Both the position numbers and the translations under genes were made by a program. Source: Streptomyces sp. 846.5 (GTDB lineage Bacteria; Actinomycetota; Actinomycetes; Streptomycetales; Streptomycetaceae). Taken from it: a DNA stretch of 64,000 nucleotides. The notes beneath the pieces were generated by a model. It was given only the letters and a program-made list of their open reading frames with translations. It was not told where the DNA came from and did not search any database. Positions 8,042-19,183 of the stretch are shown here, piece after piece. The DNA lies in NCBI RefSeq assembly GCF_004365705.1, contig NZ_SOBN01000001.1:3954001-4018000 (forward strand). Direction: 5' to 3'. Positions within the stretch are counted from its first letter, which is position 1; every line of letters starts with the position of its first letter.

Positions 8042-8260
8042 ATGGAGCGCACAGTCGTCCGTTGTGCCGAGGGGCACCTGTTCAGCACCGCCACATTCCC
8101 GATGCAGAATCTCGGGCCCAGGAGACTCGGCCCGGGCCGGCTCATCCGCTGTCCCCTCTGCGCCCGACTGCGCAGCTCCGTACCGGCCGATCTCGGCACC
8201 CTCACGGGTGAGCAGATCCAGCAGGCCCTGCGGCGGGAGGCCGCCGAGTTCCTGGCCTGA
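8042..8260 (+). CDS. Small zinc-ribbon-like protein
   Basis: 72 residues (MERTVVRCAEGHLFSTATFP...) from ATG 8042, with GGAAAGGA upstream deciding the start. It has two metal-knuckle-like pairs: CAEGH at residues 8-12 and CPLC around residue 38, consistent with one zinc site. The tail is helical (LTGEQIQQALRREAAEFL). It lies just before dcd and is followed by a strong terminator, so it is probably its own unit. Function unknown. Confidence 0.75.
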   Translation: MERTVVRCAEGHLFSTATFPMQNLGPRRLGPGRLIRCPLCARLRSSVPADLGTLTGEQIQQALRREAAEFLA

Positions 8261-8299
8261 GCGGCACCTGAGCGGCCCCAAGGAGCGCGATACGTCAAG

Positions 8300-8329
8300 C
8301 GGGCCCCCGCCGGATTGGGCGGGGGCCCG
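8300..8329 (+). terminator. Hairpin terminator after the zinc-ribbon gene
   Basis: A perfect 12-bp GC-only stem (8300-8311 with 8318-8329) around a 6-nt loop, 39 nt after the stop. It lies between two same-strand genes and should separate the small gene from dcd. There is no T tract, which is normal in actinomycetes. Confidence 0.7.
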
Positions 8330-8351
8330 TCCGTGCACGTAACCTCATGGC

Positions 8352-8927
8352 GTGCTGCTCTCAGACAAGGACATCCGGAACCAGATCGAGTCCGGTCGCG
8401 TGGTCATCGACCCGTACGACCCGGCCATGATCCAGCCGTCCAGTATCGACGTACGGCTCGACCGGTTCTTCCGGGTGTTCGAGAACCACAAGTACCCGCA
8501 CATCGACCCCTCGGTCGAACAGCCGGACCTCACCAGGATGGTGGAGCCGGAGGGCGACGACCCCTTCATCCTGCACCCCGGTGAGTTCGTGCTGGCCTCG
8601 ACCTACGAGGTGATCACGCTGCCCGACGACGTCGCCTCGCGGCTGGAGGGCAAGAGCTCGCTCGGGCGGCTCGGACTGCTCACCCACTCCACCGCCGGCT
8701 TCATCGACCCCGGCTTCAGCGGCCATGTGACCCTGGAGCTCTCCAATGTCGCCACGCTGCCGATCAAGCTCTTCCCCGGGATGAAGATCGGCCAGCTGTG
8801 CCTGTTCCGGCTCAGCTCCCCCGCCGAGCACCCGTACGGCTCGGAGAAGTACGGCTCGCGCTACCAGGGGCAGCGCGGGCCGACGCCGTCACGTTCGTAC
8901 CTCAATTTCCACCAGTCGAAGATCTGA
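8352..8927 (+). CDS. dcd: dCTP deaminase
   Basis: 191 residues from GTG 8352 ([20 protein letters not shown]). It converts dCTP to dUTP for dTMP synthesis. Family hallmarks are [17 protein letters not shown], the catalytic block [20 protein letters not shown] with its Arg and the following [17 protein letters not shown], and the C-terminal nucleotide lid [16 protein letters not shown]. The length is normal. Whether the product is dUTP or, in a bifunctional enzyme, dUMP cannot be decided from sequence. It starts soon after a terminator, so it has its own promoter. Confidence 0.95.
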   Translation: MLLSDKDIRNQIESGRVVIDPYDPAMIQPSSIDVRLDRFFRVFENHKYPHIDPSVEQPDLTRMVEPEGDDPFILHPGEFVLASTYEVITLPDDVASRLEGKSSLGRLGLLTHSTAGFIDPGFSGHVTLELSNVATLPIKLFPGMKIGQLCLFRLSSPAEHPYGSEKYGSRYQGQRGPTPSRSYLNFHQSKI

Positions 8928-8973
8928 GCGAGCAGCCCAGGGCCGCAGGGCCCCAAGGCCCCAGGGCCGGGCC

Positions 8974-9831
8974 TCAGCGGCGCTTGGGCGTGGTGACGGC
9001 GACCAGCTCGCTGCCGTCCTCGCTCAGGCGCAGCTCGGTGCTGAGCGCGGCCAGCTCGCCGAGGCGGTGCAGGTGGGTGCCGCCGCAGAAGATCGAGGCG
9101 CTGCCCTCGGGCAGGTCGCAGGCCCAGCGGCGGCGGGCGGTGAGTTCGGGGCCCGGGGTCTCGACGCGGACCGGGGCGTCGGCGGCGACCCAGGCGGCCA
9201 GCCGGGCGTTGACGGCCTCGGTGAGCGCGGGCAGCTCGGCGGCGAGGTCGTCGGCGGTGAAGCCCTTCTTCCGCAGCGACTTGCCGATGCGGTAGGTGTC
9301 GGTGCTGGCGTCGACGTCCATCCGTGAGGTGTCCATCGCCAGGCTGTCGAAGTCGGGGTGGCCCAGCGCGTCCGCGCGGCCCGGGTCCTTGCGCCAGCGC
9401 GGGGCGAGGGCCTCGTTGAGGGCCAGCGCCAGCAGGTGGCAGCCGGTGTGCGCGGCGCTGAGCGCGGACCGGCGCTCGGCGTCGACCCGCAGCTCGACCT
9501 CGGCGCCGACGGCCACCGGCTCGTCGGTGATGTGGACGACCAGCCAGGCCCAGCCCTCCTCGCCGCGCCGCACCGGGATGTCCGTGTCCAGCAGCAGGGC
9601 GCCCTCGGGGCCGACCGCGCCGGTCAGGCAGTCGCGTACGGCGACACCGCCGAGGGTGCCGGTGTCGGCCGGCTGGTCGGGCCAGCTGTGGTCCAGCGGG
9701 TGGAACGGGGTCTCCGCGGTGACCACTGCGTAGCCGCCGGCGGGCAGCGGCTCGACGGCGAGGACGGTCGAGCGGCCTTCGACGGCCCCGGCCGGAAAGC
9801 TCACCTGGGTGGACGTGGTGGGGTGGGGCAT
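8974..9831 (-). CDS. AlaX-like trans-editing / metal-dependent hydrolase
   Basis: 285 residues from ATG 9831 with AGGAGA upstream. The AlaRS-type editing fold carries the zinc ligands: SAAHTGCHLLAL (HxxxH form) around residue 125 and IFCGGTHLHRLGEL (Cys/His pair) near residue 255. An N-terminal beta domain (residues 1-90) resembles the AlaRS second additional domain with FHPLDHSW. Such proteins hydrolyse mis-acylated tRNAs, usually Ser-tRNA(Ala), free of the synthetase. It is convergent with dcd. Substrate tRNA is inferred from family only. Confidence 0.82.
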   Translation of the reverse strand: MPHPTTSTQVSFPAGAVEGRSTVLAVEPLPAGGYAVVTAETPFHPLDHSWPDQPADTGTLGGVAVRDCLTGAVGPEGALLLDTDIPVRRGEEGWAWLVVHITDEPVAVGAEVELRVDAERRSALSAAHTGCHLLALALNEALAPRWRKDPGRADALGHPDFDSLAMDTSRMDVDASTDTYRIGKSLRKKGFTADDLAAELPALTEAVNARLAAWVAADAPVRVETPGPELTARRRWACDLPEGSASIFCGGTHLHRLGELAALSTELRLSEDGSELVAVTTPKRR

Positions 9832-9918
9832 CGGGGATCTCCTGGGACACCTGGAACTGGACACCTGGAACAGCAACCTGGAACTGGGGCGTACGCACCC
9901 CATCCTGCCTGATCCCGG

Positions 9919-10722
9919 TCAGCCCAGAGTCGGCAGCTTGATCACGACCAGCAGCAGGATCAGCTGGATCGACGCCGCCCCCGCCGCCTTCCCCCACGGC
10001 AGGTCGTGCAGCTGCCGCACCATCGCCGTCAGCAGCCAGGCGCAGTACAGCCAGGTCGCCCAGCCGAGCAGCTGGACGAAGCCGTTGTCCGACGCCAGGA
10101 ACAGCGAGAACAGCAGCCTGGGCGCGTCGGTGAGACAGGAGATGATCATGGCGAAGCCGATGGTGGGCGCCCAGGCGCCGTCCCCGCCCAGCCGGCGGCC
10201 CAGCACATGGGTGACCCCGCCGAACATCAGGCCTGCGATGACCATGCCCACGGCGCTGGACAGCACATAGGTCAGCGCCAGCGAGAAGGTCGAGTTCAGC
10301 ACCGAGTCCCGGGTGGACCCGAAGCCGAAGACCGCGAGCGCACCGTAGACGGCCGAGACGATCGCCGCGACCGCCCACACCTGGTGTCCGCGCATCTGTG
10401 CGAAGGTGCGGTGCGGATGCTGGAGGATGCCGGCCAGCAGCGGGCGCCAGGCCAGCCGCGCCGCACTGACCTGCGGATGTGCGGTGCCGGCCCGGTAGAC
10501 GGTGACATGCGTGGTGCCACTGCCGGTCCCGTTGGCGGAGCCCGCGCCGTTGTACGACGGCTCCATCACCAGCTCGTCCGGGACCTGGACGCCGAACGCC
10601 CTGGTGTGCCCCGGCTGGTCGTCGTAGCCGTCCGGAAAACCGTCCGGCTCAGGAGTGGGGGGCGGTGCCACCGGCATCTGCCGGCCGCCGCCCCTGCCGA
10701 AGCTGAATCTGTTGCTGCGCAC
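9919..10722 (-). CDS. Yip1-family membrane protein
   Basis: 267 residues from GTG 10722 (VRSNRFSFGRGGGRQ); a GTG at 10743 is a weaker alternative. A Pro/Gly-rich cytoplasmic head of about 90 residues is followed by a Yip1-like domain with about five membrane helices: VWAVAAIVSAVYGALAVFGF, YVLSSAVGMVIAGLMFGG, APTIGFAMIISCLTDAPRLL, LLGWATWLYCAWLLTAMV and IQLILLLVVIKLP. Actinobacterial members have no known biochemical role. It lies downstream of the Fe-S oxidoreductase but a hairpin separates them. Confidence 0.75.
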   Translation of the reverse strand: MRSNRFSFGRGGGRQMPVAPPPTPEPDGFPDGYDDQPGHTRAFGVQVPDELVMEPSYNGAGSANGTGSGTTHVTVYRAGTAHPQVSAARLAWRPLLAGILQHPHRTFAQMRGHQVWAVAAIVSAVYGALAVFGFGSTRDSVLNSTFSLALTYVLSSAVGMVIAGLMFGGVTHVLGRRLGGDGAWAPTIGFAMIISCLTDAPRLLFSLFLASDNGFVQLLGWATWLYCAWLLTAMVRQLHDLPWGKAAGAASIQLILLLVVIKLPTLG

Positions 10723-10743
10723 GTATGGACGGTACCCGCACAA

Positions 10744-10780
10744 CGGCCGCTGTCCCCATCGGAGTGATCGACAGCGGCCG
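10744..10780 (-). terminator. Terminator of the Fe-S oxidoreductase gene
   Basis: An 11-bp perfect stem (CGGCCGCTGTC with GACAGCGGCCG) around a 15-nt loop, 38 nt past the stop codon at 10818 on the minus strand. Confidence 0.6.
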
Positions 10781-10817
10781 CTTGCAGCGCAGTTGTGACA
10801 CCGTCACACCCCGCGGG

Positions 10818-13058
10818 TCACGCGGACGGCACAGGTTCCTGGTCGTCCGCGGTGGCCGCAGGGGCCTCCGGGAGCGCCTTGACCGAGTCCAGCAGCAGCT
10901 GGGCCACGTCCACCACCCGCAGGGTCTCCTTGGCCGCGCCCTCGCTCTTCTTGCCGTTGGCGCTGTCGGACAGCATCACCAGGCAGAACGGGCAGGCGGT
11001 GGAGATGATGTCGGGGTTGAGCGACAGCGCCTCGTCCACCCGCTCGGTGTTGATGCGCTTGCCGATCCGCTCCTCCATCCACATCCGCGCGCCGCCGGCG
11101 CCGCAGCAGAAGCCGCGCTCCTTGTGCCGGTGCATCTCCTCGTTGCGCAGTCCGGGGACGGCCGCGATGATCTCGCGGGGCGGGGTGTAGACCTTGTTGT
11201 GGCGGCCCAGGTAGCAGGGGTCGTGATAGGTGATCAGACCCTCGACCGGGTTGACCGGGACCAGCTTGCCCTCGTCGATCAGGTGCTGCAGCAGCTGGGT
11301 GTGGTGGATGACCTCGAAGTGGCCGCCCAGCTGCGGGTACTCGTTGGCGATGGTGTTGAAGCAGTGCGGGCAGGTCGCGACGATGCGCTTGACCGGGGCG
11401 TCCTCGAGAACCGTGTTCAGGGTCTCGACGTTCTGCGCGCCGAGCATCTGGAACAGGAACTCGTTGCCCAGGCGGCGGGCCGAGTCACCGGTGCAGGACT
11501 CCTCCTTGCCGAGGATCGCGAACTTCACACCCGCGGTGTGCAGCAGCTCGGCGAAGGCCTTGGTGGTCTTCTTGGCCCGGTCCTCCAGGGCGCCGGCGCA
11601 GCCGACCCAGTAGAGGTACTCGACCTCGGCGGGGTCGATGTCCTCGCCGATGACGGGGACCTCGATGCCGGTCTCCTTCTTCAGCTCCTTCACCCAGTCC
11701 AGGCGGGCCTTGGTGGCCATGCCCCACGGGTTGCCCTTGTTCTCCAGGTTCTTGAGCATGGTCCCGGCCTCGGTCGGGAAGGAGCTCTCGATCATCACCT
11801 GGTAGCGGCGCATGTCGACGATGTGGTCGATGTGCTCGATGTCCACCGGGCACTGCTCGACGCAGGCGCCGCAGGTGGTGCAGGACCACAGCACATCGGG
11901 GTCGATGACCCCGTTCTCCTCCGCAGTTCCGATCAGCGGGCGCTCGGCCTCGGCCAGCGCCGCCGCCGGGACGTTCGCCAGCTGCTCGGCGGTGGCGGTC
12001 TCGTTGCCCTCGGCGTCCTTGCCGCCGCCGGCCAGCAGGTACGGAGCCTTGGCGTAGGCGTGCTCCCGCAGGTTCATGATCAGCAGCTTGGGCGACAGCG
12101 GCTTGCCGGTGTTCCAGGCCGGGCACTGCGACTGGCAGCGGCCGCACTCGGTGCAGGTGGAGAAGTCCAGCAGGCCCTTCCAGGAGAACTGCTCGACCTG
12201 GGAGACGCCGAAGACGGCGTCGTCGGCCGGGTCCTCGAAGTCGATCGGGGTGCCGCCGGAGGTCATCGGCAGCAGCTCGCCGAGGGCGACCTCGCCGCTC
12301 TCCTCGCGCTTGAAGTAGATGTTGAAGAAGGCCAGGAAGCGGTGCCAGGCCACGCCCATCGAGGGGTTGAGGCCGATGGTGATCGCCCAGGTGAAGGAGA
12401 TGGTGATCTTCAGCATCGCGAAGAGGTAGATCAGGTTCTGCAGCGTGGACGCGCTCATCCCCTTGAACGCCAGCACGATCGGGTAGCTGACCGCGTACGC
12501 CGCCTGGTAGTGGCCGACGCCGCCGAGCGCGCCCTCCAGGCCGCGCAGCATCAGGATGCAGAGGCCGATGCCGAGGATCACGTACTCGACGAAGAACGCC
12601 TGCCAGGCGATCGACCCGGCGAAGCGGCTCTTGCGCCCGGCCCGGCCCGGCAGCGACAGCAGCCGGATCACGATCAGGGTGAGGATGCCGAGCGTGGTGA
12701 ACAGCCCGACGACCTCCTCGAACAGCTCGTATGGCCACCAGTCGCCGATCACCGGCAGCGCGAAGTCGGCCTTGAAGATCTGGCCGAACGCGGTCACCAG
12801 GGTGAGGATGAGGCAGAAGAAGCCGGTGGCGACGAACCAGTGCGCCACCCCGACGACGCCCCAGGTGGTCATCCGGGTGTGGCCGAAGAACTCCTTGGCC
12901 ACCGTCTTCACGCGCTGCGCCGGGTTGCCGGTGCGCATCCCGGCCGGCACCTCGGCGCCGAGCTTGACGAAGGTGTAGATGAACAGGGCGGCTCGCGCGG
13001 CCAGCGCGGTACCGACCAGTGTCGTGACCAGTGAGATCACGATCGCGGCGAGCTGCAT
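10818..13058 (-). CDS. Membrane (Fe-S) oxidoreductase, heterodisulfide-reductase-like
   Basis: 746 residues. The N-terminal third has about six membrane helices (LAAIVISLVTTLVGTALAAR at the start, GVAHWFVATGFFCLILTLVT, ILTLIVIRLLSLPG and others) in a respiratory gamma-subunit-like domain. Next come two ferredoxin motifs, CTECGRCQSQCP near residue 308 and CTTCGACVEQCP near 395. Two CCG domains follow (ESCTGDSARR...CPHCFN and YHDPCYLGRHN...FCCGAGG...CPFC), the HdrB-type noncanonical cluster sites. This build fits a membrane protein passing electrons between quinone and a soluble donor such as ETF or a dehydrogenase. It is divergent from dnaK with a 273-bp shared control region. Partner and exact reaction are unknown. 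Confidence 0.85.
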   Translation of the reverse strand: MQLAAIVISLVTTLVGTALAARAALFIYTFVKLGAEVPAGMRTGNPAQRVKTVAKEFFGHTRMTTWGVVGVAHWFVATGFFCLILTLVTAFGQIFKADFALPVIGDWWPYELFEEVVGLFTTLGILTLIVIRLLSLPGRAGRKSRFAGSIAWQAFFVEYVILGIGLCILMLRGLEGALGGVGHYQAAYAVSYPIVLAFKGMSASTLQNLIYLFAMLKITISFTWAITIGLNPSMGVAWHRFLAFFNIYFKREESGEVALGELLPMTSGGTPIDFEDPADDAVFGVSQVEQFSWKGLLDFSTCTECGRCQSQCPAWNTGKPLSPKLLIMNLREHAYAKAPYLLAGGGKDAEGNETATAEQLANVPAAALAEAERPLIGTAEENGVIDPDVLWSCTTCGACVEQCPVDIEHIDHIVDMRRYQVMIESSFPTEAGTMLKNLENKGNPWGMATKARLDWVKELKKETGIEVPVIGEDIDPAEVEYLYWVGCAGALEDRAKKTTKAFAELLHTAGVKFAILGKEESCTGDSARRLGNEFLFQMLGAQNVETLNTVLEDAPVKRIVATCPHCFNTIANEYPQLGGHFEVIHHTQLLQHLIDEGKLVPVNPVEGLITYHDPCYLGRHNKVYTPPREIIAAVPGLRNEEMHRHKERGFCCGAGGARMWMEERIGKRINTERVDEALSLNPDIISTACPFCLVMLSDSANGKKSEGAAKETLRVVDVAQLLLDSVKALPEAPAATADDQEPVPSA

Positions 13059-13236
13059 CGCTCCGTCTCCTAGGCTGGCGTGAGGTGCGTGGAACGGTCA
13101 GTACCAGTGAGTGTACCGGTCGGTAACTTAGCCGGGAACCGACGGGTTCCGATCAGCGGGACCTTACCCCGCACGGGGAGTCCCCGTTCATATGCCGCCG
13201 GTCACATGGACCCATTCGGTGTAGGGGCTATATAAA

Positions 13237-13257
13237 GTTGAGTCGGTCAAACTCAGC
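13237..13257. promoter_or_regulatory. HAIR box 1 (HspR operator)
   Basis: GTTGAGT-N7-ACTCAGC closely fits the HspR operator CTTGAGT-N7-ACTCAAG. It overlaps the downstream edge of a TATATAA stretch (13230-13236) likely to be the -10 region, so bound HspR would block RNA polymerase. Confidence 0.88.
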
Positions 13258-13265
13258 TCTGTTGA

Positions 13266-15826
<2,561 letters not shown>

Positions 15827-15837
15827 ACTGGTGGCGT

Positions 15838-15886
15838 CCGTGGGACCGTATGCCGGAGCTTCTTGCTCCGGGGTGCGGTCCCACGG
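15838..15886 (+). promoter_or_regulatory. Large stem-loop between grpE and dnaJ
   Basis: CCGTGGGACCG pairs with CGGTCCCACGG and, inside it, CCGGAGC pairs with GCTCCGG around a TTCTT loop. It lies 12 nt after the grpE stop and about 45 nt before dnaJ. It could be a partial terminator or an RNA processing/stability element that lowers dnaJ output relative to dnaK. Confidence 0.65.
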
Positions 15887-15931
15887 CACCATCCCCGAGA
15901 ACACTTTCTGTGAGGGAAGGAGGCGATTCCG

Positions 15932-17110
15932 TTGAGCAGCAAGGACTTCGTGGAGAAGGACTACTACAAGGTCCTCGGCGTGCCCAAGGACGCCACCCTC
16001 GCTGAGATCAAGAAGGCCTACCGCAAGCTGGCCCGGGAGTTCCACCCCGACGCCAACAAGGGCGACCGCGCCGCCGAGGAGCGCTTCAAGGAGATCTCCG
16101 AGGCGAACGACGTGCTGTCGGACCCCAAGCGGCGCAAGGAGTACGACGAGGCCCGGGCGCTCTTCGCCAACGGCGGCTTCCGTACCGGCGGCGGCGGGAC
16201 CGGCGGCTTCGGCTTCGACTTCGGCGACCTCTTCAACGGCGGCCAGGGCGGCCAGTCCGGCACCTTCGGCGGTTCCGGTGGCGGCGGCGGGCTCGGTGAC
16301 GTCTTCGGCGGCATCTTCAACCGCGGCGGCACCCGTACGGCCCAGCCCCGGCGCGGCGCGGACGTCGAGTCCGAGGTCACGCTGAGCTTCATGGAGGCGG
16401 TCGAGGGCACCACGGTCCCGCTCCGGATGACCAGTCAGGCCGCCTGCAAGACCTGCGCGGGGACCGGCGCCAAGGCCGGCACCACCCCACGGGTCTGCCC
16501 GACCTGTGTCGGCACCGGCCATGTCCAGCGCGGCCAGGGCAGCTTCGCGCTGTCCGACCCGTGCCGCGACTGCAAGGGCCGCGGGCTGATCGTCGACGAC
16601 CCCTGCGAGGTCTGCCACGGCAGCGGCCGCGCCACCTCGGCCCGCACCATGCAGGTGCGCATCCCGGCCGGGGTCGCGGACAACCAGCGGATCCGGCTGA
16701 AGGCCAAGGGCGCCCAGGGCGAGCGCGGCGGCCAGCCGGGCGACCTGTACGTCACCGTGCACGTCCAGGACCACCCGGTGTTCGGCCGCAAGGGCGACAA
16801 CCTGACCGTCACCGTCCCGGTGAGCTTCCCCGAGGCGGCGCTGGGCGGGACCATCCGGGTGCCGACCCTGGGCGGGCCCGCGGTGAGCCTGAAGATCCCC
16901 GCGGGGACGGCCAACGGCCGTACCATGCGGGCGCGCGGAAAGGGTGCGGTCCGCAAGGACGGCACCCGCGGCGACCTGCTGGTGACGGTGGAGGTGGCGG
17001 TTCCCCCGGAGACCGACGGCGAGGCCCTGTCGGCTCTGGAGAAGTACCGCGAGGCCACCGCTGCGGACGACCCGAGGGCAGCACTGTTCAAGGCGGCAGA
17101 GGAGGGGTGA
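15932..17110 (+). CDS. dnaJ: Co-chaperone DnaJ (Hsp40)
   Basis: 392 residues from TTG 15932, fixed by GAAGGAGG upstream and by conservation of SSKDFVEKDYYKVLGVPKDA. The J domain carries HPD in REFHPDANKG. A Gly/Phe-rich linker spans residues about 85-130. Four zinc knuckles follow: CKTCAGTG, CPTCVGTG, CRDCKGRG and CEVCHGSG. The C-terminal substrate-binding domain is complete. It stimulates DnaK ATPase and delivers clients. The stop is 2 nt before hspR. Confidence 0.96.
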   Translation: MSSKDFVEKDYYKVLGVPKDATLAEIKKAYRKLAREFHPDANKGDRAAEERFKEISEANDVLSDPKRRKEYDEARALFANGGFRTGGGGTGGFGFDFGDLFNGGQGGQSGTFGGSGGGGGLGDVFGGIFNRGGTRTAQPRRGADVESEVTLSFMEAVEGTTVPLRMTSQAACKTCAGTGAKAGTTPRVCPTCVGTGHVQRGQGSFALSDPCRDCKGRGLIVDDPCEVCHGSGRATSARTMQVRIPAGVADNQRIRLKAKGAQGERGGQPGDLYVTVHVQDHPVFGRKGDNLTVTVPVSFPEAALGGTIRVPTLGGPAVSLKIPAGTANGRTMRARGKGAVRKDGTRGDLLVTVEVAVPPETDGEALSALEKYREATAADDPRAALFKAAEEG

Positions 17111-17111
17111 G

Positions 17112-17657
17112 GTGATGGACGGCAAGAGAGCCGGCTCGGCCGGGCGGGAGCAGTCGATCGGTGTGGGGCTGGGCGGCGGCCTGCCCGGTGGCGTGCCGGG
17201 CTCCGGCCGGGGGCGCGGGCCCTCGCGGGGCGGCGGCGCGTATCAGCTGACCGAACTCACGCCGGTGTACGTCATCTCCGTCGCCGCGCAGCTGAGCGGG
17301 CTGCACCCGCAGACGCTGCGGCAGTACGACCGGCTCGGCCTGGTCTCCCCCGACCGGACGGCCGGGCGCGGACGGCGGTACTCCTCCCGGGACATCGAGC
17401 AGCTGCGCGAGGTGCAGCGGCTGTCCCAGGAGGAAGGGATCAACCTGGCCGGGATCAAGCGGATCATCGAGCTGGAGAACCAGGTGACCGCGCTGCAGGC
17501 GCGGGTCGCGGAGCTCCAGGGCGAGGTCGCCTCGGCCGGCGCGGCGGCTTCTCAGCGGGAGGCGGCGGTTCATGCGTCGTACCGACGGGATCTGGTGCCG
17601 TATCAGCAGGTGCAGCAGAGTAGTGCGTTGGTGGTTTGGCGGCCGAAGCAGCGGTAA
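17112..17657 (+). CDS. hspR: Heat-shock repressor HspR (MerR family)
   Basis: 181 residues from GTG 17112 (or ATG 17115), with GAGGAGG inside the dnaJ end. A Gly-rich head of about 42 residues precedes the MerR winged helix: VYVISVAAQLSGLHPQTLRQ, YDRLGLVSPDR and RGRRYSSRDIEQLREVQRLS. A coiled coil follows (IIELENQVTALQARVAELQ). It binds HAIR boxes such as those at 13237 and 13289 and uses DnaK as co-repressor, so heat sequesters DnaK and derepresses the operon. Last gene of dnaK-grpE-dnaJ-hspR. Confidence 0.95.
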   Translation: MMDGKRAGSAGREQSIGVGLGGGLPGGVPGSGRGRGPSRGGGAYQLTELTPVYVISVAAQLSGLHPQTLRQYDRLGLVSPDRTAGRGRRYSSRDIEQLREVQRLSQEEGINLAGIKRIIELENQVTALQARVAELQGEVASAGAAASQREAAVHASYRRDLVPYQQVQQSSALVVWRPKQR

Positions 17658-17676
17658 CGGTGCGCGTCGGTGGGGG

Positions 17677-17743
17677 GTTGCTGTTCGCGCAGTTCCCCGC
17701 GCCCCTAAACCCCAGGGGCGCGGGGAACTGCGCGAACAGCAAC
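17677..17743. repeat. Streptomyces-type long palindromic repeat, copy 1
   Basis: Two perfect 30-nt arms (17677-17706 and 17714-17743) around a 7-nt loop. The core arm is GCAGTTCCCCGCGCCCCT, a sequence I know as recurring in many Streptomyces intergenic regions. It lies just after hspR and would act as a very strong terminator. It ends about 30 nt before the LysR gene. Confidence 0.9.
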
Positions 17744-17773
17744 CATCTGCTGACGTGCACATACGCTGAGGGC

Positions 17774-18703
17774 ATGAGCGGTTCTCACCCCCTGCCACAC
17801 TCGCACCTTTCGCACCGGGTTCCTGATCTGGGGGCGATGGAGTTGTTGCTTGCCGTGATCCGGTTGGGGAGCCTCGGGCGGGCGGCCGCCGAGTTGGGGG
17901 TGACCCAGCCGGCGGCGTCCTCGCGGATTGCCGGGATGGAGCGGCAGATCGGTGTCGCGCTGCTGGAGCGGTCGCCCCGCGGCTCTCGTCCCACCGAGGC
18001 CGGCGCGCTGGTCGCCGAGTGGGCCGCCCCCGTCCTGGCCGCGGCACAGGCGCTGGACGCCGGCATCGGCGCGCTGCGTGAGCGACGCGACGCCCGGCTG
18101 CGGGTGTCGGCCAGCCTCACCGTCGCCGAGTACCTGATGCCCGGCTGGCTGATGGCCCTGCGGACGGCGCTCCCCGGCACCGCCGTGGAACTGCGCGCTG
18201 CCAACTCCGCCGATGTCGCGGCGCAGGTCCTGGCGGGGGAGGCGGACCTGGGGTTCGTCGAGGGGCTGCGCACCCCGGCCGGGCTGGACGAGGTCAGGAT
18301 CGCCGCCGACCGGCTCCACCTGGTGGTCGGCCCGAGCCATCCCTGGGCGCGCCGCCGCCGACCGGTCGACGGGGCGGAGCTGGCGGCGACGCCGCTGGTG
18401 CTGCGCGAGGAGGGCTCGGGCACCCGGGAGGTGCTGGACCGGGCCCTCGCCCCGTACGGGGGGACGGCGACGCCGCTGCTGGTGCTGGCCTCCACCACGG
18501 CGCTGAAGGCGGCGGCGGTGAACGGCGCGGGCCCGGCCGTCCTCAGCGAGCTCGCGGTGGCGGACGAGGTGGCCCGGGGCCGCCTGGTCTCCGTCCCGCT
18601 GACCGGCCTGGACCTGAGCCGCCCGCTCCGGGCCGTCTGGCCGACCGGGACACGCCCGGCGGGTCCGGCCAGGGAACTGCTGTCGCTGACCCGGGGGAAA
18701 TGA
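17774..18703 (+). CDS. LysR-family transcriptional regulator
   Basis: 309 residues from ATG 17774. The winged helix is at residues 17-75: MELLLAVIRLGSLGRAAAEL, GVTQPAASSRIAGMERQIGV, then LLERSPRGSRPTEAG. A type 2 periplasmic-binding-like ligand domain follows from about residue 100. Targets are not evident. The adjacent gene ends 17 nt away and runs the other way (dhaM), so it may or may not control the dha genes. A GTG-like upstream extension into the palindromic repeat is not real. Confidence 0.85.
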   Translation: MSGSHPLPHSHLSHRVPDLGAMELLLAVIRLGSLGRAAAELGVTQPAASSRIAGMERQIGVALLERSPRGSRPTEAGALVAEWAAPVLAAAQALDAGIGALRERRDARLRVSASLTVAEYLMPGWLMALRTALPGTAVELRAANSADVAAQVLAGEADLGFVEGLRTPAGLDEVRIAADRLHLVVGPSHPWARRRRPVDGAELAATPLVLREEGSGTREVLDRALAPYGGTATPLLVLASTTALKAAAVNGAGPAVLSELAVADEVARGRLVSVPLTGLDLSRPLRAVWPTGTRPAGPARELLSLTRGK

Positions 18704-18719
18704 CGTCCGCCCCGTCGGC

Positions 18720-19142
18720 TCAGAACTTGGGCATCCGCCGGGCGTCCTGCGCCGTCGCCACCAGCTCCGCCAGGCCCGCGCCCGTCGAGGCCAGTACCGC
18801 GGCGGCCACCGCGCCCTCCACGAACGGGGCGTCCACCAGCACCACGTCCTCCCGGGCGAGATCCTCGATCACCAGACGGGCCGTCAGGACGGAGCTGCCC
18901 AGGTCCGGGAGGACCAGCACACCGGCACCCCGGTCCGCGGTCGCGACGGCCCCGGCGACCAGCGCGTAGCTGGTACCCAGCCGGCCGTCGTCGGTCCCGC
19001 CCGCGACGGCGACCGGGACCAGGCCGCCGCTCAGCTGGGCCAGGAGATCACGCAGGCCCGAAGCCAGGTCAGGGCTGTGGGACACGAGTACGATGCCGAC
19101 CGGCGTGTCCGAACCACCTGAACCACCATCAATTGCGCTCAT
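18720..19142 (-). CDS. dhaM: Dihydroxyacetone kinase phosphotransferase subunit DhaM
   Basis: 140 residues. The fold is the PTS EIIA-mannose type: [20 protein letters not shown] holds the phosphorylated His (SHS), followed by [15 protein letters not shown] and [15 protein letters not shown]. It consists of this single domain only, as in Gram-positive DhaM, so it relies on the general PTS proteins HPr and EI for phosphate. It passes phosphate to DhaL. It is divergent from dhaKL with only 41 bp between start codons, so the promoters overlap. Confidence 0.9.
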   Translation of the reverse strand: MSAIDGGSGGSDTPVGIVLVSHSPDLASGLRDLLAQLSGGLVPVAVAGGTDDGRLGTSYALVAGAVATADRGAGVLVLPDLGSSVLTARLVIEDLAREDVVLVDAPFVEGAVAAAVLASTGAGLAELVATAQDARRMPKF

Positions 19143-19183
19143 GTGCGCTGATGCTAGGCCCTGCCACCATGAGGAGCCGCTGC

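Noticed and set aside
10725-13034. A 769-codon open frame on the plus strand
   Set aside because: It mirrors the Fe-S oxidoreductase gene in the opposite strand and has low-complexity Gly/Arg/Ala/Val content caused by high GC codon bias. The minus-strand product has clear motifs.
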